From an uncultured Lentisphaerota bacterium (GTDB lineage Bacteria; Verrucomicrobiota; Kiritimatiellia; CAIQIC01), in the NCBI GenBank assembly GCA_903889245.1, contig CAISWQ010000038.1:1-64000 (forward strand): 64,000 nt of DNA. The letters are read 5' to 3'. The notes beneath the pieces were generated by a model, which did not search any database, was not told where the DNA came from, and saw only the letters and a list, made by a program, of their open reading frames with translations. A program made the translations under genes and the position numbers. Shown here in pieces: positions 8,400-17,241 of this stretch. Each line of letters starts with the position of its first letter. Position 1 is the first letter of the stretch.

Positions 8400-9296
8400 A
8401 TGAAAAACAAACTTCTGCTGGCGGTGATGCTGGGCGCGGCGTTCGCGGCGCGCGCGGGCGAGGATGGCGGGCTGATCGCGCCGGGTGCGCAGGTCGAGAA
8501 GCTCGCGGGCGACTGCAAGTTCACCGAGGGGCCGGCGTGCGACGCGGCGGGCAACGTGTTCTTCACCGACCAGCCGAACGACCGTATCCTGAAGTGGAGC
8601 GTGGAGGGCAAGCTGACGACGTTCCTGCAGCCGTGCGGCCGCGCGAACGGGCTGTGCTTCGACGCGCAGGGCGCGCTCTGGGCCTGCGCTGATGCGAGCA
8701 ACGAACTGTGGCGGATCACGCCGGACGGCAAGGCGGAGGTCGTCCTCAAGGAATATTGCGGCAGCCTGTTCAACGGCCCGAACGATGTCTGGGTGCGGCC
8801 GGATGGCGGGCTGTACTTCACCGACCCGTTCTACAAGCGCGACTACTGGAAGCGCGGGCCGACGGAACAAAGTTGCGAAGGCGTTTTCTATCTCGGCCCG
8901 GACCACAAGCGGCTCCAGCGCGTGGTCAACGATCTCGTGCAGCCGAACGGCATCATCGGCACGCCGGACGGCACCACGCTCTATGTGGCCGACATCCGCG
9001 CCAAAAAGACCTATGCCTTTGACATCTCGCCCGAGGGCGGGCTCTCGAAGAAGCGGCTGTTCTGCGAAATGGGTTCCGATGGCATGACGATTGACGATGA
9101 GGGCAACGTCTATCTGACCGGCAAAGGCGTGACGGTTTTCGACAAGACCGGCAAGCAGATCGGGCATATCCCGGTGCCCGAGCCGTGGACGGCGAATGTC
9201 TGCTTCGGCGGCAAGGACCGGCACACGCTGTTCATCACCGCGAGCAAGAGCCTCTATGGCGTGCGGCTGCGGACGAAGGGCGTGGGCAGTCAGTGA
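8400..9296 (+). CDS. Secreted SMP-30/gluconolactonase-family protein
   Basis: A 298-residue exported six-bladed propeller protein. After the M-K-N-K-L-L-L-A signal peptide come family signatures: F-T-E-G-P-A (metal-binding Glu), R-A-N-G-L, N-G-P-N-D-V (metal Asn) and S-D-G-M (metal/catalytic Asp). SMP-30/LRE enzymes hydrolyse sugar lactones, so it may open aldonolactones produced during glycan oxidation. The start at 8400 is where the signal peptide begins; longer in-frame readings run through array 2 and are artefactual. It is first gene after array 2 and followed 55 nt later by a sulfatase, likely co-transcribed. Confidence 0.82.
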   Translation: MKNKLLLAVMLGAAFAARAGEDGGLIAPGAQVEKLAGDCKFTEGPACDAAGNVFFTDQPNDRILKWSVEGKLTTFLQPCGRANGLCFDAQGALWACADASNELWRITPDGKAEVVLKEYCGSLFNGPNDVWVRPDGGLYFTDPFYKRDYWKRGPTEQSCEGVFYLGPDHKRLQRVVNDLVQPNGIIGTPDGTTLYVADIRAKKTYAFDISPEGGLSKKRLFCEMGSDGMTIDDEGNVYLTGKGVTVFDKTGKQIGHIPVPEPWTANVCFGGKDRHTLFITASKSLYGVRLRTKGVGSQ

Positions 9297-9351
9297 GAAA
9301 ATTGTGGATTGGAGATTGCGGATTGTGGATTTGAAAACAGGAAATTGGAAA

Positions 9352-10944
9352 ATGAAATCTTCACGGCGGGATTTTTTACGGCTGGCGGGGCTCGGAGTGG
9401 CAGGGGCTGCGCTTTCTCGTTGTGCCGGGGCTGCGGACGACGCCAAACCTAACATCCTCTTCGCGCTGGCGGATGATTGGAGTTTCGGGCATGCGGGGGC
9501 CTATGGCTGCCAGTGGGTCAAGACGCCGGCGTTCGACCGCGTCGCGCGCGCCGGGCTGCTGTTCACGCGCGCCTACACGCCGGACGGCAAATGCGCGCCG
9601 TCGCGCTCGTGCATCATCACCGGCCGCAATCCGTGGCAGCTCAAGGCGGCGGCGAACCACATCCCGTTCTTCCCGCCGGAGTTCAAGTCGGTCTTCGAGG
9701 CGCTCGGCGAGCACGGCTACTTCGCGGGCATGACGCAGAAAGGGTGGGGGCCCGGCTCGGCGAAGGACGCTGCCGGCAAGCCGCGCCAGCTCACCGGTCG
9801 GCCGTTCAACAAGCGCACCGCGCCGCCGCCGACGCCGGACATCAGCAACAACGATTACGCCGCGAACTTCGCCGACTTCCTCGACGCCGCGCCCAAGGGA
9901 CAGCCGTGGTGTTTCTGGTATGGCAGTATCGAGCCGCACCGCACCTACGAGTTCGGCTCCGGCGCAGCGAAGGGCGGCAAGAAAACCTCCGACGTGTCCC
10001 GTGTGCCCGAGTGCTGGCCGGACAACGCGACCGTGCGCAACGACCTGCTCGACTACGCGTTTGAGGTCGAGCACTTCGACAGTCACCTCGGCAGAATGCT
10101 CGCGGAGTTGGAAAAGCGGGGCCTGCTGGAGAACACGCTGGTCGTCGTCTCGTCGGACAACGGCATGCCGTTCCCGCACGACAAGGGCAACGCCTACCAC
10201 GACTCCGACCATCTGCCGCTCGCGCTCATGTGGCCGCGCGGTGTCCGCGCGCCCGGCCGCGTGGTGGAGGACTACGTCTGCTTCATTGATTTCGCACCGA
10301 CGTTCGTCGGCGTCGCGGGCCTAAAGCCGGAGCAGACCGGCATGGCGGCAATCACCGGTCGTAGCCTGGCGGAATATTTTGCGAGCGACAAAGCCGGCCG
10401 TGTCGTCGCCGCGCGCGATCACGTGCTGGTCGGCCGCGAGCGCAACGATGTGGGCCGTCCGCACGATCAGGGCTATCCGGTGCGTGGCATCATCAAGGAC
10501 GACTGGCTCTATCTGCACAATTTCGAGCCCGCGCGCTGGCCCGGCGGCAACCCGGAGACCGGCTACCTCGACACCGATGGCAGCCCGACGAAGACCGAGG
10601 TGCTCCAGTCGCGACTCGTACCGGAGCGGAAGAAATACTGGGACCTGTGCTTCGGCAAGCGCCCGCAGGAAGAACTCTATGATCTCAAGCACGACCCGGA
10701 TTGCGTCCGCAACCTCGCCGGCCAGCCGGAGCACAAGGAACGGCATGCCGCGCTGAAGCAGCAGCTCTTCGACGAACTCAAGCAGCAGGAAGATCCACGC
10801 CTATCCGGCAAGGGCGACTGGTTCGACGCCCAGCCCTACGCCAACGAACGTGAGCGTGGTTTCTACGACAAGTACCTGAAAGGTGAGAAACCCCGCGCCG
10901 GTTGGGTCAATGAATCGGACGCCGAGAAAGCGCCGCTGGACTAA
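9352..10944 (+). CDS. S1-family sulfatase, Tat-type signal
   Basis: A 530-residue exported sulfatase. S-R-R-D-F-L-R-L at the N-terminus is a twin-arginine signal. The alkaline-phosphatase-like metal motif N-I-L-F-A-L-A-D-D opens the catalytic domain, and the formylglycine signature C-A-P-S-R starts at Cys81. An S-S-D-N-G metal motif follows in the middle of the chain. It would remove sulfate esters from a glycan after Cys-to-formylglycine maturation; no maturase gene is in this window. The ATG at 9352 begins the Tat signal. It is preceded by an AT-richer leader of GGATTG-like repeats and ends inside a terminator-like hairpin. Confidence 0.88.
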   Translation: MKSSRRDFLRLAGLGVAGAALSRCAGAADDAKPNILFALADDWSFGHAGAYGCQWVKTPAFDRVARAGLLFTRAYTPDGKCAPSRSCIITGRNPWQLKAAANHIPFFPPEFKSVFEALGEHGYFAGMTQKGWGPGSAKDAAGKPRQLTGRPFNKRTAPPPTPDISNNDYAANFADFLDAAPKGQPWCFWYGSIEPHRTYEFGSGAAKGGKKTSDVSRVPECWPDNATVRNDLLDYAFEVEHFDSHLGRMLAELEKRGLLENTLVVVSSDNGMPFPHDKGNAYHDSDHLPLALMWPRGVRAPGRVVEDYVCFIDFAPTFVGVAGLKPEQTGMAAITGRSLAEYFASDKAGRVVAARDHVLVGRERNDVGRPHDQGYPVRGIIKDDWLYLHNFEPARWPGGNPETGYLDTDGSPTKTEVLQSRLVPERKKYWDLCFGKRPQEELYDLKHDPDCVRNLAGQPEHKERHAALKQQLFDELKQQEDPRLSGKGDWFDAQPYANERERGFYDKYLKGEKPRAGWVNESDAEKAPLD

Positions 10945-10961
10945 ACACCCGCATGGTGTTT
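10943..10961 (+). terminator. Terminator-like hairpin after the sulfatase gene
   Basis: AAACACC (10943-10949) and GGTGTTT (10955-10961) form a perfect 7-bp stem with a 5-nt loop, directly on the stop codon and followed by GTTACAAATT. The U-tract is short, so termination is plausible but not certain. It would end the SMP-30/sulfatase unit. Confidence 0.4.
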
Positions 10962-11125
10962 GTTACAAATTATTCTTGATCATCCACCACGACCACCGAT
11001 AATGAATTTATGCTTTTTCAAGGTCATACCGTGGTGGTGGAACGTCGCGCGGCTGACGGGTTCGCAAGCGGCCGCGGAACGGACGCGGTTGACGTTCCGC
11101 CGTGTTTCCCAGAGGGAGATTGCAC

Positions 11126-11236
11126 ATGCCTGGTACGGATGCACTCGAAGTCGTCGTACGGGAAAACTGGACAGCAGATAATGTCCTGCTACTGAAAATA
11201 AAGGCGGAAGAGGAAGCCGACCGGAACCTTTCATGA
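11126..11236 (+). CDS. Possible small ORF (36 aa), unknown
   Basis: The interval 10945-11251 has no recognisable gene. Within it, an ATG at 11126 preceded by a ribosome-binding-site-like AGGGAG (11113-11118) opens a 36-codon frame ending at 11236. Its tail, A-E-E-E-A-D-R, is also found in the next protein (A-E-E-E-A-D-R-L-R-R), so this may be a degenerate relative or partial duplication of it, or chance. No function can be suggested. The rest of the interval shows only the terminator-like hairpin at its left end. Confidence 0.3.
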   Translation: MPGTDALEVVVRENWTADNVLLLKIKAEEEADRNLS

Positions 11237-11251
11237 ATAGTGAATCCTACT

Positions 11252-11791
11252 ATGTCAGACCATACATACGTAAGCACAGATGAGAAACTGGCTGTCGCAG
11301 TTGCTCGCTTAAATCCTGGCGCGTCGCTGAGCAGGCACGACGGTAACTCTTGGATCGTGAAGTGGAAACAGCCGTTGCGATATCCACCTGGAGTTAATTT
11401 ATGTACTGAAACGAACCCTCTAATTACGGTTGCAGATAGTCGTGATCAGCCGGCGACCGATATTCTTCACTTGCGAGAGCGATTGGATGGTCTGACCAAA
11501 GAACGCGATGAATATTGCAGGAGCAATGATGCGCTGAAAGCAGAAACATCAAGCTTGTCCGGTCAATTGCGCCATTTGAAGAGGCGAATAATTGAAATAG
11601 AAACGGAGTTGGATCAATATAAACACTCAAAAGAGTTTGTCGCTTATTATGAGCGAATTGTGGCAGAGAAAAGGGCTGAAGAAGAGGCGGACAGATTGCG
11701 ACGATGTCGCGAGATAGAGAACCAAACCCAGAGGGAGGAAGAGCATCCAAATATTGTGAAAGACAATTGGGATCCTCAAGCTATTAAATGA
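11252..11791 (+). CDS. Hypothetical coiled-coil protein
   Basis: A 179-residue protein without signal peptide or membrane segment. Residues about 70-165 are rich in Glu, Lys, Arg and Leu with heptad-like spacing (L-R-E-R-L-D-G-L-T-K-E-R, then L-K-R-R-I-I-E-I-E-T-E-L), indicating a long coiled coil. I chose the ATG at 11252; a GTG at 11240 is also in frame. Base composition is visibly less GC-rich than in the flanking glycan genes, and together with the Sel1 protein it forms a small foreign-looking island. I do not recognise the family. It converges on the Sel1 gene. Confidence 0.55.
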   Translation: MSDHTYVSTDEKLAVAVARLNPGASLSRHDGNSWIVKWKQPLRYPPGVNLCTETNPLITVADSRDQPATDILHLRERLDGLTKERDEYCRSNDALKAETSSLSGQLRHLKRRIIEIETELDQYKHSKEFVAYYERIVAEKRAEEEADRLRRCREIENQTQREEEHPNIVKDNWDPQAIK

Positions 11792-11861
11792 AAATCCTCA
11801 CGGCGCATTGATACATGAGTCGATCCTCTCTATATGCTTACGCTTGCTTTTCCTCTCTCCC

Positions 11862-11942
11862 TTCCAAGATTTTGATGTGCTGAACAAGCGCCAGACCAAG
11901 TGCGATGCCTATAACCCCATCCGGGGCCTGACCATTGGCTAA
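11862..11942 (+). pseudogene. Possible remnant of a phage portal-like gene (very tentative)
   Basis: An in-frame stretch with no nearby start codon reads V-L-N-K-R-Q-T-K, then a Y-N-P-I-R-G-L-T-I segment and ends at TAA (11940-11942). The Y-N-P-x-R-G-L-T pattern reminds me of the N-terminal part of Mu gp29-like (DUF935) portal proteins, but this is memory of a short motif only. If correct it is a truncated prophage fragment beside the island. It could equally be chance reading in the convergent gap between the coiled-coil and Sel1 genes. Confidence 0.15.
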
Positions 11943-13180
11943 TTGGGGGTGCTGGATGGTTCTCTTTCGAATTGCCATGTTTTTACCTGAGCTTCCGCTT
12001 CGGATATTTGTTCAGAAGTCATTTCCTCGGCCATTTTCGCGCGTATGCCTCCGGCCCGCTCATCCCCCGAGGTCTCGGCTAGAAACAGCCATTTATATGC
12101 CGCAACGAAATCTTCGATCACTCCCTCGCCCTTGTAATAGCAGTTGCCAAGGTCATACTGTGCGCGGGCGTCGCCCTGCTCGGCAGCTTTGCGGAACCAC
12201 AGAACGGCTTCTGTCTTGTCTGCAATCACTCCTGCGCCAAGAGAATAGATACTACCGAGGAACCGCTGTGCATCGACGTGGCCTTGCTCCGCAGCTTTGC
12301 GATACCACTTGGCAGCCTCAGCATTGTCTTTAATCACCCCGACGCCCGTGAAATAATAACTTCCAAGAAACCACTGCGCTTCGGCGTGGCCTTGCTCCGC
12401 TGCCTTGCGGTACCACTGGGCCGATTCCGCTTTATCGCTCGCCACCCCTTCGCCCTTGTAATAGATCCATCCTAGCTTGTATTGCGCCGCAGCATCGCCC
12501 TGTTCAGCGGCTTTGCGAAACCACTTGGCGGCCTCAACTTTGTCTTGAAGAACTCCATCGCCCTGGGAATAACTGACGCCTAAATTAAATTGCGCTTCGG
12601 GGTGGCCCTGTTCTGCGGCTTTACGAGCCCACCTGATAGCTTCCGCCTTGTCAATGATTACACCAGTGCCGTCGTAATAACATTGGGCAAGTTGGAATTG
12701 TGCTTCAATATGGCCCTGTTCTGCGGCGCGGCGGAACCATTGGGCGGCTTCCGCTTTGTCTGCAACCACGCCTTCACCCACTTTGTAGCAAAGACCAAGA
12801 GTGCACTGTATTTCTGCATCGCCCTGTTCAGCGATTTTGCGATACCACTTTATGGCTTCTGTCGTGTCGGCGACCACTCCTTCGCCGTTGAAATACTGCC
12901 TACCCAGAAAATACTGCGCAGCAGTGTGTCCTTGCTCGGCAGCTTTGCGGAACCACTTGGCGGCTTCCGGCTTGTCTTCAGCGACTCCTTCGCCATTGTA
13001 ATAGTAACTGCCAAGAAAAAACTGTGCCTCCGCATGGCCTTGCTCTGCGGCTTTACGGAACCACTTGGCTGACTCTGCCTGGTCAGCAGTCATACCGATT
13101 CCCTTGCCGTAGCACACGCCAAGTGAGAATTGCGCCTCAACTTGACCCTGCTCGGCTACTTTGATCTTTTCAATCAACAT
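11939..13180 (-). CDS. Sel1-repeat (SLR) protein
   Basis: A 413-residue protein made almost entirely of tandem 36-residue Sel1-like repeats. Ten units begin with A-E-Q-G and carry A-Q-x-x-L-G and A-x-K-W-F/Y-R-K-A positions. A degenerate C-terminal cap follows (A-Y-K-W-L-F-L-A, then E-Q-I-S-E-A-E-A-Q). It has no signal peptide, so it is probably cytoplasmic. Sel1 repeats form alpha-solenoids for protein-protein contacts; no specific partner can be named. At DNA level the repeats appear as a 108-bp period. An inverted repeat abuts its start codon. Codon usage is less GC-rich than neighbouring glycan genes. Confidence 0.85.
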   Translation of the reverse strand: MLIEKIKVAEQGQVEAQFSLGVCYGKGIGMTADQAESAKWFRKAAEQGHAEAQFFLGSYYYNGEGVAEDKPEAAKWFRKAAEQGHTAAQYFLGRQYFNGEGVVADTTEAIKWYRKIAEQGDAEIQCTLGLCYKVGEGVVADKAEAAQWFRRAAEQGHIEAQFQLAQCYYDGTGVIIDKAEAIRWARKAAEQGHPEAQFNLGVSYSQGDGVLQDKVEAAKWFRKAAEQGDAAAQYKLGWIYYKGEGVASDKAESAQWYRKAAEQGHAEAQWFLGSYYFTGVGVIKDNAEAAKWYRKAAEQGHVDAQRFLGSIYSLGAGVIADKTEAVLWFRKAAEQGDARAQYDLGNCYYKGEGVIEDFVAAYKWLFLAETSGDERAGGIRAKMAEEMTSEQISEAEAQVKTWQFEREPSSTPN

Positions 13181-13200
13181 GGGAATCCCGAGTCATTCCC
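13181..13200 (-). promoter_or_regulatory. Inverted repeat abutting the Sel1 gene start
   Basis: GGGAAT (13181-13186) and ATTCCC (13195-13200) flank an 8-nt loop immediately upstream of the Sel1 start codon at 13180. In the mRNA this would fold over the ribosome-binding region. Alternatively it is a DNA operator half-site pair. The stem is short, so this may be fortuitous. The remaining 13201-13450 holds no gene I can support. Confidence 0.3.
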
Positions 13201-13450
13201 TCGCAAGGGGCCGACTTTATTTAACTGTTGGAGCATCATGCTCCCGCCGCAGTCCAAAGACTCTCGGAAATCATGAACGCATTCTCGTCATTGACGGCAG
13301 AAGATCAAGCGCCGATTCCGTGTTTGTCCGCCTGTATCCCTTCATTCTGTTCCACCTTGCTATCCTGCACTCCCTGCCAAAGAATTGACATGCTGGCTAT
13401 CCTGCCGACTTTAAATGGGTGACGGGATGCGGACCTCCCAGTTAGTCGGA

Positions 13451-14725
13451 TCATTTCACCAGCCTCGGCTCGGCCCAGATGGCATAGTTGGCTTTCGGAT
13501 CGCCGCCCTTGGCGGTGGCGACGAGCTGGAGGTTGGTCACGCCGGTGAGGTCGCAGTCGAAGCGGTGCGCAGGCTGGTCGCCGGTGAGCGCGACGCTCGC
13601 GAGCTTCTTCTCGTTGCCGAAGACCGTGAACTCCACGCCGCCCTTCGCGCCCAGCTCGGGATGCAACCCTGCCAGCACGGTGAATTGGCGATAGACGCCC
13701 GCGGGTACGAGGTAGGTCAGCGAGCTGCGTGTGCCGGTCCCGACGCCGTTGGCGAATTCCTTGATCGCCACGCCGCCGTTTTCCTCGACGCGCAACTTGA
13801 TCGGCGCCGCGTTACTGCCGCCCTCCAGCACGCCGCCCATGTGCGCGTGGCCCCAGTAGGGTTTGCTGAAAAAAGTCTGCTGCGCGAAGAACAGATTGGT
13901 CGCCTCCAGCGGCCAGCACTGCGCGAGGTCCACGGAGTTGAACTGCGCCACCGCGCCGGCGTCGGGCTGGCGCGTGCCGAGGCAGAGCAGCGTGTGGAGC
14001 GCATCGGCGACGACCGTGGCACCCTTGGTGGCGGCCTTGAGCTGCGCAGCGGTGACGGCGTTGCTGTCGCCGGCATAGAGTGCCTGGATGATCGGGATGG
14101 TCTGGGCGCGGGCGAGGATCGTCGCCGAGTTCAGCCGGTGGAGCAGGTTGAAGGCGGCCTCGTCCACGGTGGCGCCGAGCAGCATCGGCTTGAAGCCGCC
14201 GATGGTGACCTCAAACTTCCCGGCCTCGACCGGACTGTGCAGGAGTTTGTTCTGCATCGCATCCGGCGGCGGAAGAAATTGCTGGAACAACGTGAACATG
14301 TTGTCGCCGGGCACGACGTGCGCGGGGCAGCTCCAGTCCTCGAGCGCGTGCGCGACCGTGCCTGCGTAGCGCGCAGCGTCGCCCACGTTGCCCGCCTGCA
14401 AGGCGGCGACGGCCTTGCCCATGAAAAATCGCAGCACCTCATAATTCTCCGGTTGCTGCGCGGGCAGGTGCAGGCCGACGAGATAGGTGACGCCCGGCCG
14501 GCTATCCATCATCGCGTACTTCGCGACATCCTTGCCCTCATAGACCCGGTCGGGAATCAGGCAGTGCTGCGTGCCGAGCGGACCGAGCTCTGCGCCGAGC
14601 TGTGCGCGTTCGGCGTCGGTGAGCGCCGCGAGCGCGGCCTGCGTGATCGCCTTATGCGGCTCGCCCCACGCGCCCGCCAGCAGTGGCGTGCAGCAGGTCA
14701 AAATGACTGCAACAAAACGTTTCAT
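13451..14725 (-). CDS. Secreted zinc-dependent PLC/nuclease-fold protein with NPCBM-like domain
   Basis: A 424-residue exported protein. After signal cleavage the mature N-terminus is A-W-G-E-P-H-K, the Trp-first arrangement of the bacterial zinc-dependent phospholipase C / S1-P1 nuclease fold. The motif H-A-L-E-D-W-S-C-P-A-H supplies further metal-type His/Asp residues. The C-terminal ~130 residues (S-S-L-T-Y-L-V-P-A-G-V-Y, V-E-F-T-V-F-G, L-V-A-T-A-K-G-G) look like an NPCBM sugar-binding domain, suggesting the enzyme is anchored to glycan. The ATG at 14725 has GAGG a few nt upstream, whereas the GTG at 14731 lies within that site. The substrate (phospholipid, nucleic acid or other phosphoester) is unknown. 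Confidence 0.6.
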   Translation of the reverse strand: MKRFVAVILTCCTPLLAGAWGEPHKAITQAALAALTDAERAQLGAELGPLGTQHCLIPDRVYEGKDVAKYAMMDSRPGVTYLVGLHLPAQQPENYEVLRFFMGKAVAALQAGNVGDAARYAGTVAHALEDWSCPAHVVPGDNMFTLFQQFLPPPDAMQNKLLHSPVEAGKFEVTIGGFKPMLLGATVDEAAFNLLHRLNSATILARAQTIPIIQALYAGDSNAVTAAQLKAATKGATVVADALHTLLCLGTRQPDAGAVAQFNSVDLAQCWPLEATNLFFAQQTFFSKPYWGHAHMGGVLEGGSNAAPIKLRVEENGGVAIKEFANGVGTGTRSSLTYLVPAGVYRQFTVLAGLHPELGAKGGVEFTVFGNEKKLASVALTGDQPAHRFDCDLTGVTNLQLVATAKGGDPKANYAIWAEPRLVK

Positions 14726-14742
14726 ATTCACCTCATTCTCCG

Positions 14743-14834
14743 CCGCGTGAGGTCACGCGGCCTACAACTTCCGATCTGTAGGCCCGGCGACCTCACCGGG
14801 CGCATGGTGCGCCGGGTCGGAGACCCGGCCTACA
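14743..14834. repeat. Composite palindromic (REP-like) intergenic element
   Basis: A chain of inverted repeats fills the gap: CCGCGTGA/TCACGCGG (14743-14760, 2-nt loop), CCTACA/TGTAGG (14761-14782), CCCGG/CCGGG (14783-14800), CGCA/TGCG (14802-14811) and CCGGGTC/GACCCGG (14812-14828). The last unit reads like the 'gtaggccgggtc...gacccggc' palindromes scattered between genes in related GC-rich genomes. It lies between the agarase-like stop and the PLC-like start on the minus strand and may be a REP-type mobile repeat or mRNA-stabilising structure. Confidence 0.65.
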
Positions 14835-14843
14835 CTTTCAAAA

Positions 14844-16931
14844 TTATTTCTGGTTGCGGGCATCGAAAAACTCGATCAGCGGATAGGCCTCGCGGTTAAT
14901 GGCGCGGGCGCGCTGGAGCAGCGGCTGATAGGCTTGGCCGTCAAAATCGAACATGCCCTTGTTTGCGCCGCCGGCGGCGTCGAGCGCCTTGGACTCCTGC
15001 GGGTCGTCGCGATACTTGAACCAGTGGAAGCCGACGACGTTCTTCGTTTCGAACGCGGCGAGCGCGAAATGCTGGTAGTAGCGCGCGCGGTCCTCCTGCG
15101 TGTGGACGAGCCAGCCGGCGCCGTGCGTGTTGGCGAGGCCGGGCGCGTCCTCCGCCTTGGCGTACCACTCGGTGAAGATGACCGGCCGGTCCGCCCACGC
15201 AGCCCACTGCGCGAGCTGCTGCGCGTCGGCGCCCCAGTAGTGATAGTAATTCACCGACACCACGTCGTGATAGGGCGCGAGCATCTTCCAGAAGAAGGGG
15301 TTGTCGAACTGGCCCTGATGGTAGTTGATGCGCGAGCCCAGATAGAGGTGGTGCGCGTCGTACTTGCGGATGGTCCGCGACACGATGCGGTAGTAGCGCT
15401 CGAACGCGAAGGCGATGAACTCATAGCGGTCGCGCTGCGTGATTTCCTGCGAGGCCCGGCCCTGCCGCCGGGCGGCCAGCCAGGCGGCCGCGGCGTCGTG
15501 GCCGGGCTTGAACTTGGGGTTGGCGGCGTCGAGCGCGAGGTGGCGGTCGAGCAGGTCCACGGGGCATTGCAGCTCGTTGTCAGTCATGATGCCGAGCAGC
15601 AGCGGATCGTTCGCGGTATCGGCGAGGTCGCGGCCAAAGCGGTCGCAGAACGCCTCGAAGTCGGGATGGAACACCGGCATGCACTTGTTGAAGAAGCCCA
15701 GCGTGCCCGAGGCCGGCTCCGTCACGCCCAGCTCCTTGGCGAAGGTGAACATGAAGTTCTTCCGCAGCACCCAGACGAGCGGGTTGGCCACCTTGTTCAG
15801 GCGCGGCGAGTGCCCGTTGCCGAGTCCATTGAACCCTGCCTCGCGCAACTGGCCGGTCACCGTCTCCGCCCACTTCTCGCCGGAGCCGAAAAGTTTTTCC
15901 ACCTTGGGCGGCTCCTGCACCGTATTCATGCCGATGTTGAAATAGCGATGTCCGTCCGGATCGATCAGCCACGAGCGATCGCCGATCTTCTGTATGCGGA
16001 AGACGCCAGTCGCCTGCTCCGCCGGCGCGCCGAGCCAGCCGCCGTAGCGGTCGCGCTTCACGCTCTCGGCGCGCGGCGTGTAGCCGGCGAGCTGTTCCAG
16101 CAGGCGCGTCGGGTTTTTCCGCCACGGCGAGGAATCGTTCGGGCTGGAATTATGCGTCTCGACGATCACCGTGCCATCGTTGAATTTCTTCTGCGCCGGC
16201 GCGGCGAGGTCATAACCGGCGGAAGTCTGCGCGAAGAGCGCGCCGATTTCCTCCGGCGTCAGGCAGCGTGAGTAGAGCCGCAGCTCGCCGACGCGGCCAT
16301 GGAGCGCGGGCTTCAGATGGCCGAGCCCCTTGCCGATGATCAGCGGCTGGCCGTTGTTCACGATGGTGCCCGCGTGCGGCCGCTCGCTGTCGAGCTTGCC
16401 ATTGACGTAGAGCCGGACATTCGCGCCATCGAAGGAGGCCGCGAGCCACGTCCACGTTTTCAGCGGCAGCTCGCCACTGCTCTCGACCAGCAGCTTGCTG
16501 ACGTTGCGCGAGCCCCACAGGCCGAAGATCGCGTGGCGGCCGGAGATGTACATGCCGAACATCGGCGTGGTCCAGCCCATGTTCGTGTGCGGGATACCGA
16601 AGAGCACCGTGTTGTTGCGCAGCACGTCGGCGCGGACCCAGATGGCGGCGGTCAGCGCGTTCGAGAAACCCGCGCCCGCCTTGGGCGGAAGCACAACGTG
16701 GCCGCCGAGTCCATCGAACGCCAGCGACGTGGTCGCGCGCTCGGCGCACAGCCTGCCCTCCACGATGACGCCATCGTTGTGCGCGGGCGACTGGTCGCGG
16801 ACGACCTTGCCATCGCACCCGGCGAAGCTCCACAGCCCCGCCAGCCCGCGCTCACCCGGCGCCGCCAGCGCGACGCGACCGACCAGCAATCCACCCAACA
16901 ACAGCCGCCCAACCATGTGCGAGATGTTCAT
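14844..16931 (-). CDS. Secreted LamG-domain / agarase-like glycoside hydrolase
   Basis: A 695-residue exported protein. Residues about 30-225 form a LamG/concanavalin-type domain (G-L-W-S-F-A-G-C, A-L-H-G-R-V-G-E-L-R-L-Y-S-R-C-L-T-P-E-E). Residues about 270-690 form a TIM barrel of clan GH-A type: S-W-L-I-D-P-D-G-H-R-Y-F-N-I-G-M-N is characteristic of agarase-like (GH50/GH86-related) enzymes. T-D-N-E-L gives a candidate acid/base Glu453, and I-F-T-E-W-Y-A a candidate nucleophile Glu588. GGAAGG precedes the chosen ATG at 16931; longer readings enter palindromic repeats. Likely an exo- or endo-acting hydrolase on galactan-like glycans, exact specificity unknown. Confidence 0.7.
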   Translation of the reverse strand: MNISHMVGRLLLGGLLVGRVALAAPGERGLAGLWSFAGCDGKVVRDQSPAHNDGVIVEGRLCAERATTSLAFDGLGGHVVLPPKAGAGFSNALTAAIWVRADVLRNNTVLFGIPHTNMGWTTPMFGMYISGRHAIFGLWGSRNVSKLLVESSGELPLKTWTWLAASFDGANVRLYVNGKLDSERPHAGTIVNNGQPLIIGKGLGHLKPALHGRVGELRLYSRCLTPEEIGALFAQTSAGYDLAAPAQKKFNDGTVIVETHNSSPNDSSPWRKNPTRLLEQLAGYTPRAESVKRDRYGGWLGAPAEQATGVFRIQKIGDRSWLIDPDGHRYFNIGMNTVQEPPKVEKLFGSGEKWAETVTGQLREAGFNGLGNGHSPRLNKVANPLVWVLRKNFMFTFAKELGVTEPASGTLGFFNKCMPVFHPDFEAFCDRFGRDLADTANDPLLLGIMTDNELQCPVDLLDRHLALDAANPKFKPGHDAAAAWLAARRQGRASQEITQRDRYEFIAFAFERYYRIVSRTIRKYDAHHLYLGSRINYHQGQFDNPFFWKMLAPYHDVVSVNYYHYWGADAQQLAQWAAWADRPVIFTEWYAKAEDAPGLANTHGAGWLVHTQEDRARYYQHFALAAFETKNVVGFHWFKYRDDPQESKALDAAGGANKGMFDFDGQAYQPLLQRARAINREAYPLIEFFDARNQK

Positions 16932-17011
16932 GCCTGCCTTCCGCATTTTCGTGTGCGCGGTTATAGGCCGGGCCGCCCCGTCGCCGCAAGCGGATTGAAG
17001 CTGTCCCCGTA

Positions 17012-17122
17012 GCCGCACGCGTCTAAGTGCGGCGCGCTGGATACACGCCCAACAGCGGCTCGCGGGTACGCTCGCCCTCCCGCCGGATTGCTTTTCATGG
17101 AGGCGAGCGTCCTCGCGAGCCG
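17012..17122. repeat. Two palindromic intergenic elements upstream of the agarase-like gene
   Basis: The first is GCCGCAC (17012-17018) paired with GTGCGGC (17027-17033). The second is a long imperfect hairpin: left arm 17056-17080 (CGGCTCGCG... CTCGCCCTCC) against right arm 17099-17122 (GGAGGCGAGCG... CGCGAGCCG), with a 17-nt loop-like centre. They sit between array 3 and the gene it would otherwise adjoin, so insertion of these elements may explain why array 3 is about 200 nt from a start codon. Confidence 0.7.
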
Positions 17123-17128
17123 ACACCT

Positions 17129-17238
17129 ATCCTGGGATTGGAAAACGGAATGGCTGGTTTTTCCAGGGATTGGAAGATTTCGCGCCCAACTTTTCCAGGG
17201 CTTGGAAAATTCCGACGCGGTTTTTCCAAGCCTTGGAA
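17129..17238. repeat. TTCCA-N5-TGGAA array 3 (4 copies)
   Basis: Copies at 17129-17143 (left half degenerate), 17161-17175, 17193-17207 and 17224-17238; centre spacing 32, 32 and 31 bp. The array begins 3 nt past the stop codon of the aldolase gene (minus) and is 197 nt upstream of the agarase-like start, with palindromic elements between. It is the only array of nine not close to a start codon. Confidence 0.9.
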
Positions 17239-17241
17239 ACG

